A stretch of DNA of 64,000 nucleotides from positions 1-64,000 of the forward strand of contig UWYT01000252.1 in NCBI GenBank assembly GCA_900608495.1. Reading direction: 5' to 3'. Origin of the DNA: Olavius algarvensis spirochete endosymbiont. Its GTDB lineage: Bacteria > Spirochaetota > Spirochaetia > DSM-2461. A program made the translations under genes and the position numbers. Below are positions 35,034-43,912 of the stretch, piece by piece (position 1 is the first letter of the stretch; each line of letters begins with the position of its first letter). Below the pieces are notes generated by a model. It was not told the origin of the DNA. It saw only the letters and a list, made by a program, of their open reading frames with translations, and did no database searches.

Positions 35034-36011
35034 ATGGATGCAGATTACAAAGCCATCCTACGCCAAAGAAAGATTAAGGATAGACTCCGGGGCTTAGTAA
35101 GCAGAATAAAAATAATTGCTCTAGTCGGGAGAAGTGGCACAGGGAAGAGTTTCAGAGCAAAATTGATGGCCGAAAATTACAACATAGATTTCATCATTGA
35201 TGATGGACTTCTGATTCAAGGGAACAATATCATTACCGGAAAATCAGCAAAGAAAGAACCTACGTACATGCGCGCCGTTCGCACGGCCTTGTTCGACGAT
35301 ATTCATCACCGAAACGAAATGTTGAAGGCTATACATTCACGTCGAATAAGAAGAATTCTGATTCTGGGCACTTCGATTAAAATGGTAACGCTGGTGTCAG
35401 AGCGCCTCGAACTCCCTCCCCCCTCCGAAGTGCTGCAGATTGAGGAGATTAGCACTGAGTCAGACATGGAAAAGGCTCAAAAATCACGAAACGATCGTGG
35501 AGAGCACGTGATTCCGGTACCCGCTGTCGAGGTGGAGCGTGACTATCCGAATCTATTTTCAAGCTCCATAAAGGTATTTGTAAAAATAAGTCGTGGTTTC
35601 GGTTTGAAGCGGAATAAGAAACATAAGGTGTACGAGAAATCGGTTGTCCAACCAACCTTTAATTCGAAGGACAAGGGTACAATAACTGTTAGCGAGAATG
35701 CGATTGCTCAGATGATTGCTCATTGTGTCGACGAATTCGACGGAACTCTCTTTGTTCAGAGGGTAAAAATTCGGAGATCGCACGGTGTCTATCAGCTGTG
35801 GGCAGACGTGAAAACTCCGTTTGCGAATGAAACCATTGAAAACCTTCATGAACTCAAGAGGTATGTAATCGATAAAATTGAGAAATTTACTGGAGTAGTG
35901 ATTGGGGAATTCAATTTCATGATAGTAGGAGTGTCAAAACCAAATTGGACTCCAGAAAAGTTCGGGATACCCAAGGTTCAAAATGAGGTTAAATCCAGCC
36001 CAAAAAGCTAG
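35034..36011 (+). CDS. P-loop ATPase fused to an Asp23/Gls24-like domain
   Basis: A 325-residue cytoplasmic protein. The N-terminal 150 residues form a P-loop NTPase with Walker A GRSGTGKS near residue 34 and a possible Walker B in RRILILGTS near 107. The piece RGEHVIPVPAVEVERDYPNL follows. From about 205 a second domain resembles Asp23/Gls24 (DUF322) proteins: GTITVSENAIAQMIAHCVDEF then strand-rich YQLWADVKTPF then a helix and VVIGEFNFMIVGV, the usual ending. Gls24-like proteins sit at the inner membrane and relate to envelope stress. The start at 35034 has AGGGG six bases upstream; 35028 is too close to it. It stands alone between divergent and convergent neighbours. Function unknown. Confidence 0.75.
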   Translation: MDADYKAILRQRKIKDRLRGLVSRIKIIALVGRSGTGKSFRAKLMAENYNIDFIIDDGLLIQGNNIITGKSAKKEPTYMRAVRTALFDDIHHRNEMLKAIHSRRIRRILILGTSIKMVTLVSERLELPPPSEVLQIEEISTESDMEKAQKSRNDRGEHVIPVPAVEVERDYPNLFSSSIKVFVKISRGFGLKRNKKHKVYEKSVVQPTFNSKDKGTITVSENAIAQMIAHCVDEFDGTLFVQRVKIRRSHGVYQLWADVKTPFANETIENLHELKRYVIDKIEKFTGVVIGEFNFMIVGVSKPNWTPEKFGIPKVQNEVKSSPKS

Positions 36012-36219
36012 GCAGCAGAACCGACGAGCACTCATTTTCTGAAATCCTAATCAAGCCTCAAGCTAGAATGCATCGACAACGAGGCGTTTAGTCTGACTAC
36101 TCACCGCATAATCAGAAGAACAGGCATCAATGACTTTCAAAATGAACAAATTTTTGAAGCGAACTAGAACAAAATGAGAACTCATACGTCGTCTTCCAAG
36201 CACTTGGATTGATCAAATT

Positions 36220-37536
36220 TTAGACTGAATCAGTACTTCGTCCATTATCTCGATAAATAAATCCATGCTCACGAGCGCGTTTCGGATCCAAAAGGTTTCG
36301 CGTATCCAGAAGCACTTTGCCCCTCATCACCTTTCTCATCAGGCTGAAATCCAAGGAACGATACTCATTCCACTCGGTGAGTATAAGAACCGCATCGGCG
36401 CCTTTCATAGCCTCAATTCCAGAATCACAGTAGCTGATGTCGGGGAAAAGTATTTTGAAATTATCCATCGCCTGTGGATCGTGAGCGCGGATAAGTATGC
36501 CCTCTTTCAGCAAATCGGCAATCACTCTCAGCGCGGGCGATTCTCTAACATCATCTGTATTCGATTTGAATGCCAAACCCAGAACCGCGATGGACAGGCC
36601 ATTAAGTCGAGCGTCGAGCAATACCTTAAGTCTCGCTACCACACGAGCCTTCTGTTCTTCATTGGCAGCGGCGACAATCTTCACAAGGCTCATATCCACA
36701 CCAAAGCTATCGCCAGTTGAAGCAAGCGCCCGAATATCCTTAGGGAAGCAGCTTCCTCCAAAGCCTGGCCCGGGGTGAAGGAATTTTTCCCCTATTCGCC
36801 CATCCATACCCATTGATTTCGCTATTAGCGCAATATCGGCTCCCACCTTATCAGCCAGGTTCGCCATCTGATTTATGAAGGTGATCTTCGTTGCTAGAAA
36901 AGCATTGGTGGCATACTTTATCAATTCGGCCGTTTCAATACCGCACCACAGGAAGGGTACCTCACTAAGTTTCAGGGCTCTGTAGATGTCAACCAATATT
37001 TCCCTCGCACGTTCCGATTCCGCGCCGATAACGATTCGGTCCGGATGAAAAAAATCCTGTATTGCCCTCCCTTCCCGCAAAAATTCAGGATTGGATACTA
37101 TTTCAATCTCTGCTGCCGCACCCCGCGCACGGATGCGCTTCCCAAGCGCCCGGTTCGTCCCAACCGGCACTGTCGACTTCGTAACTACCAGAGTGTAGGA
37201 GCGAGCATGCTCTGCAATTGCGTCCACCGAGGATTCCAAATATTCAAGATTGGCCGATCCATCTCTCCTGGGGGGCGTACCTACAGCAAGAAACACCACA
37301 CTCGATTTGGGAATGGCCGATGAAATATCCCGTGTGAAGCTCAGTCTCCCTGATTCGATATTGGCTTCGAGGTAATCCTTCAATCCTGGCTCATGAAATG
37401 GCAATTTGCCTTCATTCAGCTTGGCTATTTTCACATCATCAATGTCCACTCCAGTAACCCGGTTGCCGAAGTCCGCAAGACCCACTGCCACAACAAGCCC
37501 TACATAACCGGTTCCGATTACCGCAATGTTTTTCAT
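36220..37536 (-). CDS. ugd: UDP-glucose 6-dehydrogenase
   Basis: A 438-residue enzyme that oxidises UDP-glucose to UDP-glucuronate. The N-terminal NAD domain has VIGTGYVGLV, followed by TKSTVPVGT and KYATNAFLATKITFINQ; the catalytic cysteine lies in GFGGSCFPKDIRAL near residue 258. The ATG at 37536 is preceded by GGAGGG and a proper spacer; an upstream frame to 37575 is unlikely. It overlaps the pcnB-like gene by ATGA. UDP-glucuronate would feed the surface polysaccharides at the right of the window. Confidence 0.94.
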   Translation of the reverse strand: MKNIAVIGTGYVGLVVAVGLADFGNRVTGVDIDDVKIAKLNEGKLPFHEPGLKDYLEANIESGRLSFTRDISSAIPKSSVVFLAVGTPPRRDGSANLEYLESSVDAIAEHARSYTLVVTKSTVPVGTNRALGKRIRARGAAAEIEIVSNPEFLREGRAIQDFFHPDRIVIGAESERAREILVDIYRALKLSEVPFLWCGIETAELIKYATNAFLATKITFINQMANLADKVGADIALIAKSMGMDGRIGEKFLHPGPGFGGSCFPKDIRALASTGDSFGVDMSLVKIVAAANEEQKARVVARLKVLLDARLNGLSIAVLGLAFKSNTDDVRESPALRVIADLLKEGILIRAHDPQAMDNFKILFPDISYCDSGIEAMKGADAVLILTEWNEYRSLDFSLMRKVMRGKVLLDTRNLLDPKRAREHGFIYRDNGRSTDSV

Positions 37537-38573
37537 TTCACTTCCCTCCGTCGATTTCGTTTTCGTGGCACGCAAAGTCCTTGATGCAAAAACATATGGC
37601 GGACGGCATTTTCCACATCGCGATTGGGCTGTACGAGCGGCACTATCAGATCTTTCACATACTCACTCAAATCATCCAGGCTTCGCTCCCCCAGTGCTGA
37701 TTCAAAGAATCCCTCCTCTTCGGCAATCCTCTCACAGAGGCAAGCAATCATTGCACCTCGTCCAACATCTCTCTTGTCAACCTCTTCATCCAAATCCTTG
37801 AGATTTGAAAACACGCCTTCACGCAGCTTACCTCCCTTATGTTCATCGAACTTCCGTGCAAATTCTGGCAAAAAAAGTTTGATGAAGCCATAGCGATCCA
37901 TCAGACGGAAAGCTTCAGCCGAATGTCCGCTACTGAGTATTTTGTACAACTCCTCGGAGAGCCTTGAATTCGATGCGTTGCCTAACAACTTAACATCCTT
38001 TCGAATTCTCCGCGCAAGAGGGCGGGCAATGTACACACCTAGAATGGCTGTATACTTCAGAGCTCGCAGCATTCGAACAGGGTCTTCAATAAATGAAGTT
38101 TCCAGGGGCAATACGCTTCGTAGAATTCTGCGTTTAACATCCGCGAATCCCCCCACAAAGTCGATAAGAATCTCGTCTCTTGGATCGAAATAAAGCGCAT
38201 TTATCGAAAAATCCCGCCTCATCACGTCTTCATACAGACTTCCGTAAACATTTCTCCTATCACCAGACTCAGTGGATCGAAATGTGGCAACCTCGTAAAG
38301 CTTATTCCGGGGAAAATAGATGTGAACCAAACGAAAACGCTTCCCAATTACGCGCGCACTCTTAAACAGCTTCTTTACACGGCTCGGCGAGGCGTCAGTT
38401 ACAATATCGAAATCCTTTGGGATTCTTCCCATAAGAAGATCTCGTATCGCACCGCCCACAATATAGGCCTCATGCCCAAACTGACTCAGTCTGGAGCAAA
38501 TCTTGCGCGCATCCAAATCAAAATGATAAGATTGAAGTAAATGGTCGTCCTTATCATAAATCACAGCTTTCAT
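37533..38573 (-). CDS. pcnB: poly(A) polymerase / tRNA nucleotidyltransferase family protein
   Basis: A 346-residue class II nucleotidyltransferase. The head domain has AYIVGGAIRDLLMGRIPKDFDIVTDA, with the GG and the DFDIVTD metal-binding aspartates near residues 38-58, and then the RNA-binding region EDPVRMLRALKYTAILG. The C-terminal basic tail KRNRRREVK is typical of PcnB rather than CCA-adding enzymes, but the split between the two is not certain from sequence. The ATG at 38573 has GGGAG six bases upstream, so I reject the longer frame to 38615. It is followed directly by ugd. Confidence 0.82.
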   Translation of the reverse strand: MKAVIYDKDDHLLQSYHFDLDARKICSRLSQFGHEAYIVGGAIRDLLMGRIPKDFDIVTDASPSRVKKLFKSARVIGKRFRLVHIYFPRNKLYEVATFRSTESGDRRNVYGSLYEDVMRRDFSINALYFDPRDEILIDFVGGFADVKRRILRSVLPLETSFIEDPVRMLRALKYTAILGVYIARPLARRIRKDVKLLGNASNSRLSEELYKILSSGHSAEAFRLMDRYGFIKLFLPEFARKFDEHKGGKLREGVFSNLKDLDEEVDKRDVGRGAMIACLCERIAEEEGFFESALGERSLDDLSEYVKDLIVPLVQPNRDVENAVRHMFLHQGLCVPRKRNRRREVK

Positions 38574-38939
38574 TGTAGGCTCCCCGCTGTTGTCCAGAAA
38601 GTATCTGCTGTGCATATGAGAAAGTAACTCCTGATGCTATAATATAGTACTTCGTCAGTCAACTTGCAATTAGATCGACAGACGTGAACTGGGGGAGAGT
38701 AAAATCGAAATACGCGCGCAGCTTAAGCTGAAGCAATGATCGAATGGGTAGCAAAAGCACGGCCCATTTTGAATAACCTGAGTGCAGTGTCTAACCTCAC
38801 TTCACAGTGAAGCCCTAGTAATTTCAGGTTGCAGTTGTTATCTTAGGCAGCATGAAGATTGGCACGGAAGGAGCTACAGAACTGTTGAATCGCTCAGTTC
38901 CAGAGCTGGAGACTTGTTTGTTTGAGGTGGGAAGGTAGG
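38574..38939. other. 366-base gap between pcnB and hisS
   Basis: Besides the pcnB promoter, I find a 13-base palindrome CTTCACAGTGAAG at 38800-38812 and a 28-codon plus-strand ORF from ATG 38852 to TAG 38938 that ends next to the hisS start. The small ORF has no histidine, so it does not look like a his attenuator peptide, and it lacks a clear ribosome site. Nothing else stands out; a hisS promoter is likely here but I cannot place it. Confidence 0.4.
38641..38669 (-). promoter_or_regulatory. predicted sigma70-type promoter of pcnB-ugd
   Basis: On the minus strand TTGCAA (38669-38664) and TATATT (38646-38641) are 17 bases apart. The start would be about 60 bases before the pcnB ATG at 38573, leaving room for the GGGAG ribosome site. 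It is the best minus-strand promoter in the 366-base gap. Confidence 0.5.
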
Positions 38940-40325
38940 ATGGCAGGCACGGTAAAGGCGCGAGTGCTCAAGGGCTTTAGGGATTCTTTGCCGAGAGAAG
39001 AGCTGCGACGAGGACAGCTTATTCGCTTGCTGGAGGAGCATTTCAGATTCCACGGCTATATGCCCATTGATACACCGGCTCTTGAATATGCCGACATTTT
39101 GCTTTCGAAAATGGGCGGTGAAACCGATAAGCAGAGCTATCGCTTTACCGATGGGGGGGGACGCGATGTTGCTTTGCGTTTTGATTTGACCGTACCTTTG
39201 GCCCGCTTTGTAGCCTCAAATCGAAGCGAACTAACTTTGCCCTTCCGCCCCTATCATGTGGGCAAGGTTTGGCGTGGAGAGAACACTCAGAGGGGTAGAT
39301 TTCGCGAGTTCATCCAATGTGATTTTGATTTGGTGGGTTCCGACAGCGTGGGAGCAGATTTGGAAATAATGCTGATGACGCTAGATGGATTGGATGTGAT
39401 CGATGCGGGGCCCGTGAGGATTCGATTTAACCATCGAGGACTTTTCAATTTGCTATTGGATGGACTGGATGTTGCGGGGAGTCATATAAGCGTACTTCGC
39501 TCGGTGGATAAAACTCGAAAAATCGGGAGTGAGGGAGTGCGAACAACCCTGACTGACCTTGTTGGTAGAAACAAGGCCGATGCAATCCTGGATTTCATCG
39601 CGCCGGAGACAGATAACGAAAAAACTCTGGAGAAAATGTTACAGCATATAGAAAGAGTGAATCGAGAGAAGTTGGCCAAAACGCCGGAAACAATGAAACA
39701 GTCGTCAAACATTGGGAAGCAGGAGGCAGCCGGACTGCCGGAAACTATGCGGGTACGTATGATTTTAAACGCCTTTAATAAACTGGGACTTGGGGATATA
39801 CTACTGTTAGATCCTTCGATTACACGCGGATTGGACTACTATACTGGAATTGTTTTCGAGGTTTTTTTGGAACGCCTGCCGGACATGGGTTCGGTTTGCT
39901 CGGGCGGTCGCTACAATGATTTAACTGGTCTGTTCTTGAAGGAGTCAATCAGCGGCGTTGGGGCATCAATAGGACTGGATCGCCTGCTCGCCGGACTCGA
40001 TGAGTTGGGAATCGTCAAAAGCACTGAGAAGGATACGGATTTATTAGTGCTGATGTTGGATGAGTCGCTCCTTGGCGACTATCAGTGTTTTGCAAGAGAT
40101 TTTAGAAGACTGGGTTTGGCCGTGGAGGTTTATCCAGAGCAAAGAAAACTCGAGGCTCAGTTTCGCTATGCCCAGGCTAGAGGTATCTCTTTCGCACTGC
40201 TTTACGGCGCCCACGAGGCAAAAAACAGAAGGATTAATCTCAAGGACTTAAAAACGCGGAAGAGCTTCGAGAATCTGAGCATAAGCGCAGCCAAAGCTAA
40301 GTTAGTCGACTTGTTAGACCGCTGA
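38940..40325 (+). CDS. hisS: histidyl-tRNA synthetase
   Basis: A 461-residue class II synthetase. Motif 2 reads FRPYHVGKVWRGENTQRGRFREFIQCDFDLVG, and the histidine-specific motifs LDPSITRGLDYYTGIVFEVF and CSGGRYNDL are present, with a C-terminal anticodon-binding domain ending ...LVDLLDR. This is the aminoacylating copy, in contrast to HisZ at 20399. The ATG at 38940 follows GGAAGGTAGG; a TTG at 38922 in the same frame is less likely. A run of eight G (39153-39160) lies inside the coding region at DGGGRD. Confidence 0.95.
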   Translation: MAGTVKARVLKGFRDSLPREELRRGQLIRLLEEHFRFHGYMPIDTPALEYADILLSKMGGETDKQSYRFTDGGGRDVALRFDLTVPLARFVASNRSELTLPFRPYHVGKVWRGENTQRGRFREFIQCDFDLVGSDSVGADLEIMLMTLDGLDVIDAGPVRIRFNHRGLFNLLLDGLDVAGSHISVLRSVDKTRKIGSEGVRTTLTDLVGRNKADAILDFIAPETDNEKTLEKMLQHIERVNREKLAKTPETMKQSSNIGKQEAAGLPETMRVRMILNAFNKLGLGDILLLDPSITRGLDYYTGIVFEVFLERLPDMGSVCSGGRYNDLTGLFLKESISGVGASIGLDRLLAGLDELGIVKSTEKDTDLLVLMLDESLLGDYQCFARDFRRLGLAVEVYPEQRKLEAQFRYAQARGISFALLYGAHEAKNRRINLKDLKTRKSFENLSISAAKAKLVDLLDR

Positions 40326-40641
40326 TTTGGCCTGCACTTAGACGCTGTTGGAATTGGATGAGATCCCTCAGACTTGCGCGACGAAATGAACCCACGCACG
40401 AACACAGCTGCTGTCACTGCTGCGGATTAAGGATGGGAATGAAGTTCGTACGAAGATTGATGCAGTTTGGTAATTAGTTGTTAGCAACGCATCGACGTTA
40501 GTATAGTATATCCAGTTGTTTGTTTAGCTGGGGTGCTGAAGTATTGGAAACAAGGCTTGGGCCCTCCAGGGTGGGTTTAGAGTGCTGGTGGCGGTTTTTT
40601 GAGGACACTGGTGTGCGGGATGGCCAATTTGAGAGGATAGT
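40326..40641 (+). other. 316-base gap between hisS and the DEAH helicase
   Basis: No convincing gene or RNA is visible. A candidate plus-strand promoter is TTGTTA at 40478-40483 and TATAGT at 40502-40507 with an 18-base spacer; it would give a leader of about 130 bases for the helicase gene. A 68-codon frame from 40520 overlaps the helicase in another frame and looks spurious. Confidence 0.4.
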
Positions 40642-43182
40642 GTGGAAAATTCTCTATGGAATTTACCGGTTTATTCAGAGAAACATCGAATACTTGAGGC
40701 TTTGGAAGGGGAACAGGTGCTTGTAGTTGAGAGTCCGACCGGATCGGGCAAAACTACCGGGCTGCCTGTGATTCTGCTTGAAGCCGGGTATGCAAAGAAG
40801 GGTCTTATAGGCGTTACTCAGCCGAGGCGCATTGCAGCCATGAGTGTCTGCAATTTTATTGCGCGTCATATGGATTCTGAAGTAGGCGGACTTGTGGGCT
40901 ATAAGATGCGTTTTGAAGATGTTACGAGCTCAGATACGAAATTAAAGATTATTACTGATGGAACTCTTTTGCAAGAGATGAAGGGCGATCGTTGGCTTAG
41001 TCGATATGATGTTTTGATAATTGACGAAGCACATGAACGCACCTTAAACATTGATTTTATTTTGGGTTTACTGAAGGGAATTTTGCCACATCGTCTGGAA
41101 CTAAAAGTGATTATCTCATCTGCCACATTGAATCCACATACTTTTAGTGACTACTTCGACGGGGCTCCCATCGTAACGATTGATACCCCTGTTTATCCAG
41201 TTCATCTCTGCTACGATCCTCCGCCCATCGAAGGGAATGAAGATATGTTGATTGATAAGATTGTTGCCAAGGTTGAGCGGATTGCGGCGATAGGAAATCC
41301 TGAAAAAGAGGATGTTCCCAGCGGTGATATATTGATTTTTTGTTCGGGTGAAAAAATGATAAAAGATACGGTGGCAAAGCTTGTCACCTGTTCCGTACGC
41401 GGGCAACTTCTAGTGATGCCTCTCTATGCACGTCTCGGGAGTGAAGAACAGGAAAAGGTATTCGAGGCCGCTCCGAAGAAGAAAATCAAAGTGGTGGTGG
41501 CCACCAATATTGCCGAAACGAGTGTTACCATAGATGGTATAACTGCGGTTATTGATACTGGGCTTGTTAAACTGAATTTCTATGATCCGCATACCTATAC
41601 TAACTCTCTAAATGAAACTGAGATTTCAAAGGCTTCGGCAAATCAGCGAGAAGGCAGGGCAGGACGAACCCAGCCTGGAATCTGTTATCGGCTTTATTCG
41701 GAGGCTAGCTACAACAGGAAACCGAAATTTACCAAGGAGGATATCTATAGAACCGATTTGGCAGAGGTGGTGTTACGCATGGCCGAAATCGGAATTAAGG
41801 ATTTCGAAGCTTTTCCCTTTATCAGTGCGCCTAAGGGCGGGGGTATCCGTGGTGCTGTTGCGGCTCTGCGTCTTCTGGATGCCCTCGATTTAGACGATGA
41901 ATTGACTGATATTGGACAGAGAATGGTACCATACCCTCTTCTGCCTAGACATTCTCGGATGATAATTGAGTCGATTTTGCGTTATCCGGATGTTATAAGG
42001 GAAGTGATAATTCTCGCGGCATTTCTCTCTACCAATTCACCCTATTTACTTCCACGGGGAGAGGAAATGGAGGCGCGGAAGGCACATCACAAGTTTCGAT
42101 CGGAGCATCATGGGGATTTTGCGAGTTACCTCAACCTTTTTGGGGATTATACGGAAGCGAGGGATAGACAGAAATTCGCCGAAGCCCATTACCTGGACAA
42201 AAAGATTTTGGATGAGATTGTGGCGATAGCCGATCAGCTGGAAGAAATAACTGAGCGGAACAGCATATCGATAAGCGGGGGGGGAGCGAACGAAAACTTC
42301 ATCAAGGCATGCGCGCGCGGCCTTATTCCCTTTATTTGCGTGAGGGACAGGCGCTTCGATTACAGAAGTGTTGGCGCGGACCACATCCTGATTCATCCTG
42401 GTTCGGTTTTATTCAAGGAAACTCCTGAGTTCATCATTGCAGGCGAAATAGTTCGAACTAGCAGAACTTATGCACGCTCGGTCTCGCCCCTGCAAAAGGC
42501 ATGGTTGCCGGATATTCACCCGAAATTGCCGAAATGGCTATCGGTAAGGGGAGGCACAAGATTTGGCTCAAACTGGCGAAGAGAAAAAGGTGCTGGGGAA
42601 AGTGTGCCCAGGAAGGATACAACAAATCAAATTTGGATTGCCGGCGAGGGTTTTAAACTCTTAAGAAACTCGGGTAGAAGAAGCAAGAGGCGGGCACTGA
42701 TTCAATGGGACCGTCTTCATGCTGCACTTGCTAAGACGAGGGATGCGGCGCTGCCGGATTTCGGATCAATGCAAGGGACCTTGCTGTTAGGTAATGATGA
42801 GGTATTGCCAAATAGCAAGGTGAATACGATTATCAAGGCAGTGAATTTGCTAGATCCTAAAAAAGATCTTATTGAAGCTGCACCCCGCGGCAATTTTCAT
42901 ATCGATACTCGCCTAGACGATTTAATCGACGAATTACCAAATCTGCTGAAAGTAACGCGTAAAAATAAAAGACGGAAGAAGGGTGGAATGGGCTTCGTAA
43001 CCCTCTATTCCGATGGGAGGGGTCATTTCTGGTTTCGGTCGCTTAAAAGCTTTCATGGGGCAATTTCCACTTGTCTTGAAAGCTTGGAGAGTCTTGCCGA
43101 CTACATGAAAACAGATTCGCATAAGTCACAAAAAACGAAATTGGGAGACACATACAGGCAGATAGAATCGCTCTTATACTAA
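40642..43182 (+). CDS. hrpA: DEAH-box RNA helicase of the HrpA type
   Basis: An 846-residue DEAH/RHA helicase, shorter than E. coli HrpA (about 1300) and near HrpB length. Motifs: SPTGSGKTTGLP (I), TQPRRIAAMSV (Ia), IDEAHERTLN (II), ISSATL (III), VATNIAETSVTIDGI (V) and QREGRAGRTQPG (VI). Winged-helix, ratchet and OB_NTP_bind-like regions follow, and the C-terminal 200 residues are lineage specific. It likely unwinds RNA in mRNA processing or ribosome rescue. The GTG at 40642 has GAGAGGA four bases upstream. HrpA versus HrpB is a judgement from motif style. Confidence 0.85.
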   Translation: MENSLWNLPVYSEKHRILEALEGEQVLVVESPTGSGKTTGLPVILLEAGYAKKGLIGVTQPRRIAAMSVCNFIARHMDSEVGGLVGYKMRFEDVTSSDTKLKIITDGTLLQEMKGDRWLSRYDVLIIDEAHERTLNIDFILGLLKGILPHRLELKVIISSATLNPHTFSDYFDGAPIVTIDTPVYPVHLCYDPPPIEGNEDMLIDKIVAKVERIAAIGNPEKEDVPSGDILIFCSGEKMIKDTVAKLVTCSVRGQLLVMPLYARLGSEEQEKVFEAAPKKKIKVVVATNIAETSVTIDGITAVIDTGLVKLNFYDPHTYTNSLNETEISKASANQREGRAGRTQPGICYRLYSEASYNRKPKFTKEDIYRTDLAEVVLRMAEIGIKDFEAFPFISAPKGGGIRGAVAALRLLDALDLDDELTDIGQRMVPYPLLPRHSRMIIESILRYPDVIREVIILAAFLSTNSPYLLPRGEEMEARKAHHKFRSEHHGDFASYLNLFGDYTEARDRQKFAEAHYLDKKILDEIVAIADQLEEITERNSISISGGGANENFIKACARGLIPFICVRDRRFDYRSVGADHILIHPGSVLFKETPEFIIAGEIVRTSRTYARSVSPLQKAWLPDIHPKLPKWLSVRGGTRFGSNWRREKGAGESVPRKDTTNQIWIAGEGFKLLRNSGRRSKRRALIQWDRLHAALAKTRDAALPDFGSMQGTLLLGNDEVLPNSKVNTIIKAVNLLDPKKDLIEAAPRGNFHIDTRLDDLIDELPNLLKVTRKNKRRKKGGMGFVTLYSDGRGHFWFRSLKSFHGAISTCLESLESLADYMKTDSHKSQKTKLGDTYRQIESLLY

Positions 43183-43394
43183 GAGAGTTGAGTCATCTTC
43201 CTGGACAAAGTTTTAGTTTATTGAACTGTCCTTCGCGGCGAATCGAGGCAAATACCCATACAGAGATGTCCCTCGAAAGTCCACTCAATTACCAAATGGA
43301 TAATCTTAGACGTCTAATTTGTCGTTTGGAAGTATTTCATTATCTTGATTGCCACATCTTGTCTCCGATATGCTTGTTCCATCCCTAAAAAGAA

Positions 43395-43868
43395 CTAATT
43401 ATCATAGTGTTTCTTCGGTCCGCCTTTCTGTTTCCCAAAAACCCAAAGACGATTGAGTGTATACCCCACTCCTGTATAGAACAGCATCCCAACTATTATT
43501 GCAGGCACTTCCTTTGTGTTCATGATTTCAATCAATCCGGCCTGTATTCCTTGTACCAGTATCAGCAGTGTTATTGTAACCAGAACAAACCTGCCGAACA
43601 TTCCCAATTTGGGAGATTCTGATTTTCTGAAGGTAAAGAGAGTGTTCATTAAAAAACTAAATACTATGGCTACAATGTAGCCCAGGGCTGTGTAAACGGC
43701 ATAATGCAATCCTTTCCTACTTAGCAGGTAGGCAGTTAACGAGAATACTCCAGTGTTTAGAAGTCCCACGAATCCATAGCGGACCATCATCCATATCTCG
43801 TTTTGAAACTTACGCGACATCCACAATTTACTCTTCTCGGACACCTCATACTCCGTCGAAAACGGCAT
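43395..43868 (-). CDS. GtrA-family membrane protein
   Basis: A 157-residue protein with four hydrophobic helices in the GtrA pattern: MMVRYGFVGLLNTGVFSLTAYLLS, then AVYTALGYIVAIVFSFLMNTLFTFR, RFVLVTITLLILVQGIQ, and GMLFYTGVGYTLNRLWVF. GtrA proteins are thought to flip undecaprenyl-phosphate-linked glucose across the membrane for surface glycan decoration. A GtrB-like transferase lies at 54476 and a GtrC-like DUF6056 protein at 55525, so the three roles are present but scattered. It follows aroB on the same strand. Confidence 0.85.
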   Translation of the reverse strand: MPFSTEYEVSEKSKLWMSRKFQNEIWMMVRYGFVGLLNTGVFSLTAYLLSRKGLHYAVYTALGYIVAIVFSFLMNTLFTFRKSESPKLGMFGRFVLVTITLLILVQGIQAGLIEIMNTKEVPAIIVGMLFYTGVGYTLNRLWVFGKQKGGPKKHYDN

Positions 43869-43912
43869 TGCAGAAGCGACTACTCTGCATAGTCAACTTA
43901 GCTACTGCGAAA

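Noticed and set aside
40520-40726. 68-codon plus-strand frame before the helicase
   Set aside because: It overlaps the helicase N-terminus in a different frame and shows no family features.
39153-42284. Runs of eight G in hisS (39153-39160) and the helicase gene (42277-42284) as phase-variable tracts
   Set aside because: Both lie in housekeeping genes with intact frames; they show that eight-base runs also occur by chance here, which weakens the C-run argument upstream of DUF6056.
43203-43231. Possible terminator stem after the helicase gene
   Set aside because: Only eight pairs with a two-base bulge and an 11-base loop, and no T-run follows.
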